Shown: positions 61,223 through 64,000 of the stretch, in pieces
Numbering within the stretch: the stretch's first letter is position 1
Layout of the letters: each line of letters starts with the position of its first letter
Assembly (NCBI RefSeq): GCF_003412465.1
Contig: NZ_QTJV01000002.1
Location: forward strand, 248,001 to 312,000
DNA: 64,000 nt
Source: Chitinophaga silvisoli
GTDB lineage: Bacteria > Bacteroidota > Bacteroidia > Chitinophagales > Chitinophagaceae
Direction of reading: 5' to 3'
Notes under the pieces: generated by a model
Databases searched by the model: none
Told to the model about the DNA's origin: nothing
Seen by the model: only the letters and a program-made list of their open reading frames with translations
Made by a program: the position numbers and the translations under genes

Positions 61223-63811
61223 TTAATGCCTTGAATTATTGACGATGATTTTTTGTCTGCTCACTATGCGCTGGCGCTCATCGGCTATTGTGATGATGTA
61301 CACGCCGGTAGGCAATCCGCTCACATTCAATGTAATGCTGTTGCCCTGCGCAATGCGGGAAACATGTTTTACACCATTCAGACCATATAATGATACGATA
61401 TACTTCGCCGCCTTTCCCGGCAGTGATACATTTACATACCCTGAAGCAGGATTGGGCCATACATGGCAGGTAGGCACCTTTACCGTGTCGATAGTTGTAT
61501 CAGGTACTACCGGTTCATCAGGATAGGTGAATGGGAAATCAATCTGTGCCTGCTTAAACTGCATTTCCAGTTCATCATCCCATTTAAATGCTGTATCTGC
61601 CTGTTTCTTCAGACTATATCTTACAGCACCACTCCAGAAATGTACAAACTCACCCAGGTTCAGATCCCTGGTATACTCGCCATTATGCTGCGGGAAATAT
61701 TCAGACAATAATGTAAAATACCTGTTCAGTGCAGCGCTGGAATCAGAACGGGTATAGATCGGATAGAACCAGTCTCTGAACCAGTGTGTACCTGGTTTTG
61801 GATAATTTTCCACACCACCTATGACATCGTCATAAGTTCCCTGTGCATCATCCGTCCATCCCAGGCGTTTTTCCACATCATAAATAAAGATCTCCATCCA
61901 TTTACTATCATGCCATATAGCGAATGCAGGTGAGTTCTTCACGCCCTTGCTACCACCTTCTACAATATGCCCTACTTCATGAATAGATGCACCCAGGTTC
62001 CAGTCACTTCTGGTAGTCCAGTCGCCACCCAGGTCTGCTACGTTACGATAGTCATGTGAGTCATCGAATACAGTAGCCGGATGTCCGCCGGAGAAGCCTG
62101 CCACGCTATGATACACCATGTTCAGTTTAGGATCGCTGAATGAACCGTAATTGGATTTTACGTATTCCCATACCTTAGTCATATCATCATTCATCCAGGT
62201 GACGGTTCTTGGTACCGCACTATCATAGTACATATTGATACTGCTGTTGCTGTATACCAATGACAGTAATTCCCTGTGTTCAAACCAATGCTCTTTCCAG
62301 GTAGCAGGTGGTGTGTTTGTCAGTGTGGTATTTTGTGCATATACCCACTCAGAATTGCCATCACTGTTCTCTGCCCTTACACGATAATAGTAAGTGGTAA
62401 GCGGAGATAATTCCAGTGAATAGAAATGTGTAGAATTTGGATGCAGCTCTTTGGAGAAATCCCAGTTAGTACTATCTGTTGAGTGCTCCAAGCGATAGCT
62501 GGTTTCGGTGGTAGCATTATCAGACCAATCCAGGATAATCTGGTTGCCTGAAACGCTGGTGGTTACTAAATCTGAAGGCGCAGCAGGAGCTCCCGTAGGG
62601 AAAGATCCGGTACCTGTGCCATAGATCTCCAGTTCTGAAAACTGAATGAGGTCATCCCCGTTATTGGCTGTAATATTTAAACGATAATATTTATAAGCTG
62701 TCGTGTTGGCAAATACAAAAGTTCTTTTCTTTTGTCTGCCAGTGAATACCTGATTGCTTTGTGTATTCAATGTCACCCAGGTAGTGCTGTCATTAGAACC
62801 TTCAAACACCCAGTTTTTCGGATCTCTGCCCTCGGCATCATTGCCGGAGGTAATGGCATATTGTGTGGCGGTACCGGGATGTGCCAGTTTGTACACGACC
62901 CATGTAGTAGGATTGTACGCGAGGTATTTGGTATAGATGCTATTGTCTGTTGCTTTGGCAATGCCTTCTGCACCGGTAGTATTAAACTGATCCGATACTT
63001 TGCCATTTACGTAATTAGTCAGGTCTATGGCATAAGGTGCTGCAGCCGTTCTTACTACTGCGGATGTTGCATAAGCAGATACGCCGGTAGCATTTACAGC
63101 TCTTACCTTGTAAATATAGGCAGTACCTACACTCAGACCGCTATCAGCATAGTGATGCACATTGGCAGCTACGGTATCGAGTATGTGAAAATTCACACCA
63201 TCAATAGAGCTTGAGATGATAAAGCCAGTTTCATTTGTAGCATTATCTGTCCAGCTCAGGTTGGCATGATATCCTGAGATGCTGGCAGTAAGATGGGTCG
63301 GTGCCGCGGGTCCTGCAGCGGATCCCGTCAGTTTCCATTCTGAAAACTGGATAGCACCTGCACCATTGCTGGCAGTGATGTGAAGGCGAAAATACAGGTA
63401 GGCGGCAGCGCCGGATACGGTGTAGGTGTTGGTCTGAAAGCGGGCCGCAAATGTCTGGGCGGTCTGCGTATCCAATGTCACCCATGTACTGCCGTCATTA
63501 GAACCTAAGAGCACCCAATCTTTAGGATCACGGGTATTGGCATCGTTGGCAGAAGAAATGGAATATTGGCTCAAGATGGCTGAATAGGCCGACTGGTACT
63601 GCACCCAGATGTCTGTATGTGCAGTATAGTACTTGGTGTTTACATCATTGTCTGTGATGTTCTGATAGTTTTCCTTTGCATTGTCGTCGTTGTTATACTG
63701 TACAGTGACGGCACCTCCATTGGTGGTCAGCTCAGTCTGGGCGAAAGTACCAAGACTGCTGCACAGGCATACAGCGTACAAAGATAGCTTTGTAAAATTA
63801 CGGGTCATCAT
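61223..63811 (-). CDS. T9SS-exported HEVGH protein (basic secretory protein-like) with discoidin-like and FN3 domains
   Basis: 862 residues. A signal peptide (LSLYAVCLCSSLGTFAQ) is followed by two copies of a discoidin-like plus FN3 unit: discoidin-like ~25-165, FN3 ~168-258, discoidin-like ~265-395, FN3 ~410-498. A domain at ~510-740 resembles plant basic secretory proteins and has a zinc-type H611-E-V-G-H615 in ASIHEVGHIVEGG, plus DWFYPIY. A T9SS type A sorting domain (~785-862, VWPNPASGYVNVSLPG) ends the chain. A peptidase role on surface glycoproteins is inferred from HExxH; the third zinc ligand is not assigned. Confidence 0.85.
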   Translation of the reverse strand: MMTRNFTKLSLYAVCLCSSLGTFAQTELTTNGGAVTVQYNNDDNAKENYQNITDNDVNTKYYTAHTDIWVQYQSAYSAILSQYSISSANDANTRDPKDWVLLGSNDGSTWVTLDTQTAQTFAARFQTNTYTVSGAAAYLYFRLHITASNGAGAIQFSEWKLTGSAAGPAAPTHLTASISGYHANLSWTDNATNETGFIISSSIDGVNFHILDTVAANVHHYADSGLSVGTAYIYKVRAVNATGVSAYATSAVVRTAAAPYAIDLTNYVNGKVSDQFNTTGAEGIAKATDNSIYTKYLAYNPTTWVVYKLAHPGTATQYAITSGNDAEGRDPKNWVFEGSNDSTTWVTLNTQSNQVFTGRQKKRTFVFANTTAYKYYRLNITANNGDDLIQFSELEIYGTGTGSFPTGAPAAPSDLVTTSVSGNQIILDWSDNATTETSYRLEHSTDSTNWDFSKELHPNSTHFYSLELSPLTTYYYRVRAENSDGNSEWVYAQNTTLTNTPPATWKEHWFEHRELLSLVYSNSSINMYYDSAVPRTVTWMNDDMTKVWEYVKSNYGSFSDPKLNMVYHSVAGFSGGHPATVFDDSHDYRNVADLGGDWTTRSDWNLGASIHEVGHIVEGGSKGVKNSPAFAIWHDSKWMEIFIYDVEKRLGWTDDAQGTYDDVIGGVENYPKPGTHWFRDWFYPIYTRSDSSAALNRYFTLLSEYFPQHNGEYTRDLNLGEFVHFWSGAVRYSLKKQADTAFKWDDELEMQFKQAQIDFPFTYPDEPVVPDTTIDTVKVPTCHVWPNPASGYVNVSLPGKAAKYIVSLYGLNGVKHVSRIAQGNSITLNVSGLPTGVYIITIADERQRIVSRQKIIVNNSRH

Positions 63812-63955
63812 GATGGGCGTTATGCGTTTGGTTAATAAAGTGCGCTCTTAAAAATGTGGATATCGATTTTGGTCTACGGTGTCAGGTCAACACGATTCTA
63901 TATAAAAATAAGCACAGGTCGCTTACGAACCTGTCAATAGAATTCAAATGGATTG

Positions 63956-64000
63956 TTAATAGATTTTAAAGATGTCTTTGAGCGCTTTCTTTGCGGCATG
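63956..64000 (-). CDS. C-terminal end of a gene cut by the window edge
   Basis: On the minus strand the last 14 codons read HAAKKALKDIFKIY, then TAA at 63956-63958. The composition is protein-like and the position upstream of the HEVGH gene is suitable for a gene end. Too short to assign. Confidence 0.35.
   Translation of the reverse strand, partial: HAAKKALKDIFKIY

Overview
The window looks like chromosome from a Bacteroidota bacterium of the Chitinophaga type. The signs are moderate GC, secreted proteins with C-terminal type IX secretion (T9SS) sorting domains, SusC-style carboxypeptidase-regulatory domains, GLPGLI, LytTR and AraC families, few Shine-Dalgarno sites, and promoter-like TTG-N20-TAnnTTTG signals. 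Species is inferred, not shown.

Layout. 1-6864: end of a ricin-like T9SS protein, a NodB-like secreted protein, a von Willebrand A (vWA) protein carrying a TonB-receptor style N-terminus, and a MacB/FtsX permease. 7483-7554: one initiator tRNA with its own promoter-like signal. 7737-18744 (minus strand): a tight nine-gene operon encoding, in transcription order, a vWA-like lipoprotein, a three-helix membrane protein, a tubulin/FtsZ-like GTPase, a 1270-residue actin/Hsp70-fold (ASKHA) ATPase, a second degenerate ASKHA protein with a proline-rich tail, two TerD proteins, a membrane-anchored OmpA-domain protein and a TerC transporter-like protein. This is the best candidate for an undescribed system: a membrane-linked stress or metal-response machine that pairs actin-like and tubulin-like NTPases with Ter proteins.

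18939-26678: a redox/regulator cluster with three SDR/NmrA enzymes, two paralogous AraC regulators, two Crp/Fnr regulators, MazG-like, DoxX-like and YceI proteins. Several perfect palindromes lie beside the promoters. 26703-37866: a double-motif aspartic protease, DUF4268, an outer-membrane barrel protein with a GLPGLI partner, a membrane protein, a LytS/LytTR two-component pair, a nitronate-monooxygenase-like protein and a lipoprotein. Two decayed genes lie in this part (an exonuclease fragment and a TPR gene). 38296-44390: an SPFH/flotillin-like protein with repeated modules, a serine hydrolase and a GH3 beta-glucosidase.

44432-60140: a signalling block with a response-regulator/kinase fusion, a 2030-residue poly-HAMP hybrid kinase whose ten 92-residue repeats resemble fungal group III kinases, a lone receiver, a SNF2 helicase, a multi-PAS kinase and a TPR membrane protein. 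60220-64000: a polysaccharide-lyase-like lipoprotein, a large T9SS-exported HEVGH protein with discoidin-like and FN3 domains, and the last codons of another minus-strand gene.

All family assignments come from reading motifs by eye; no database search was run.
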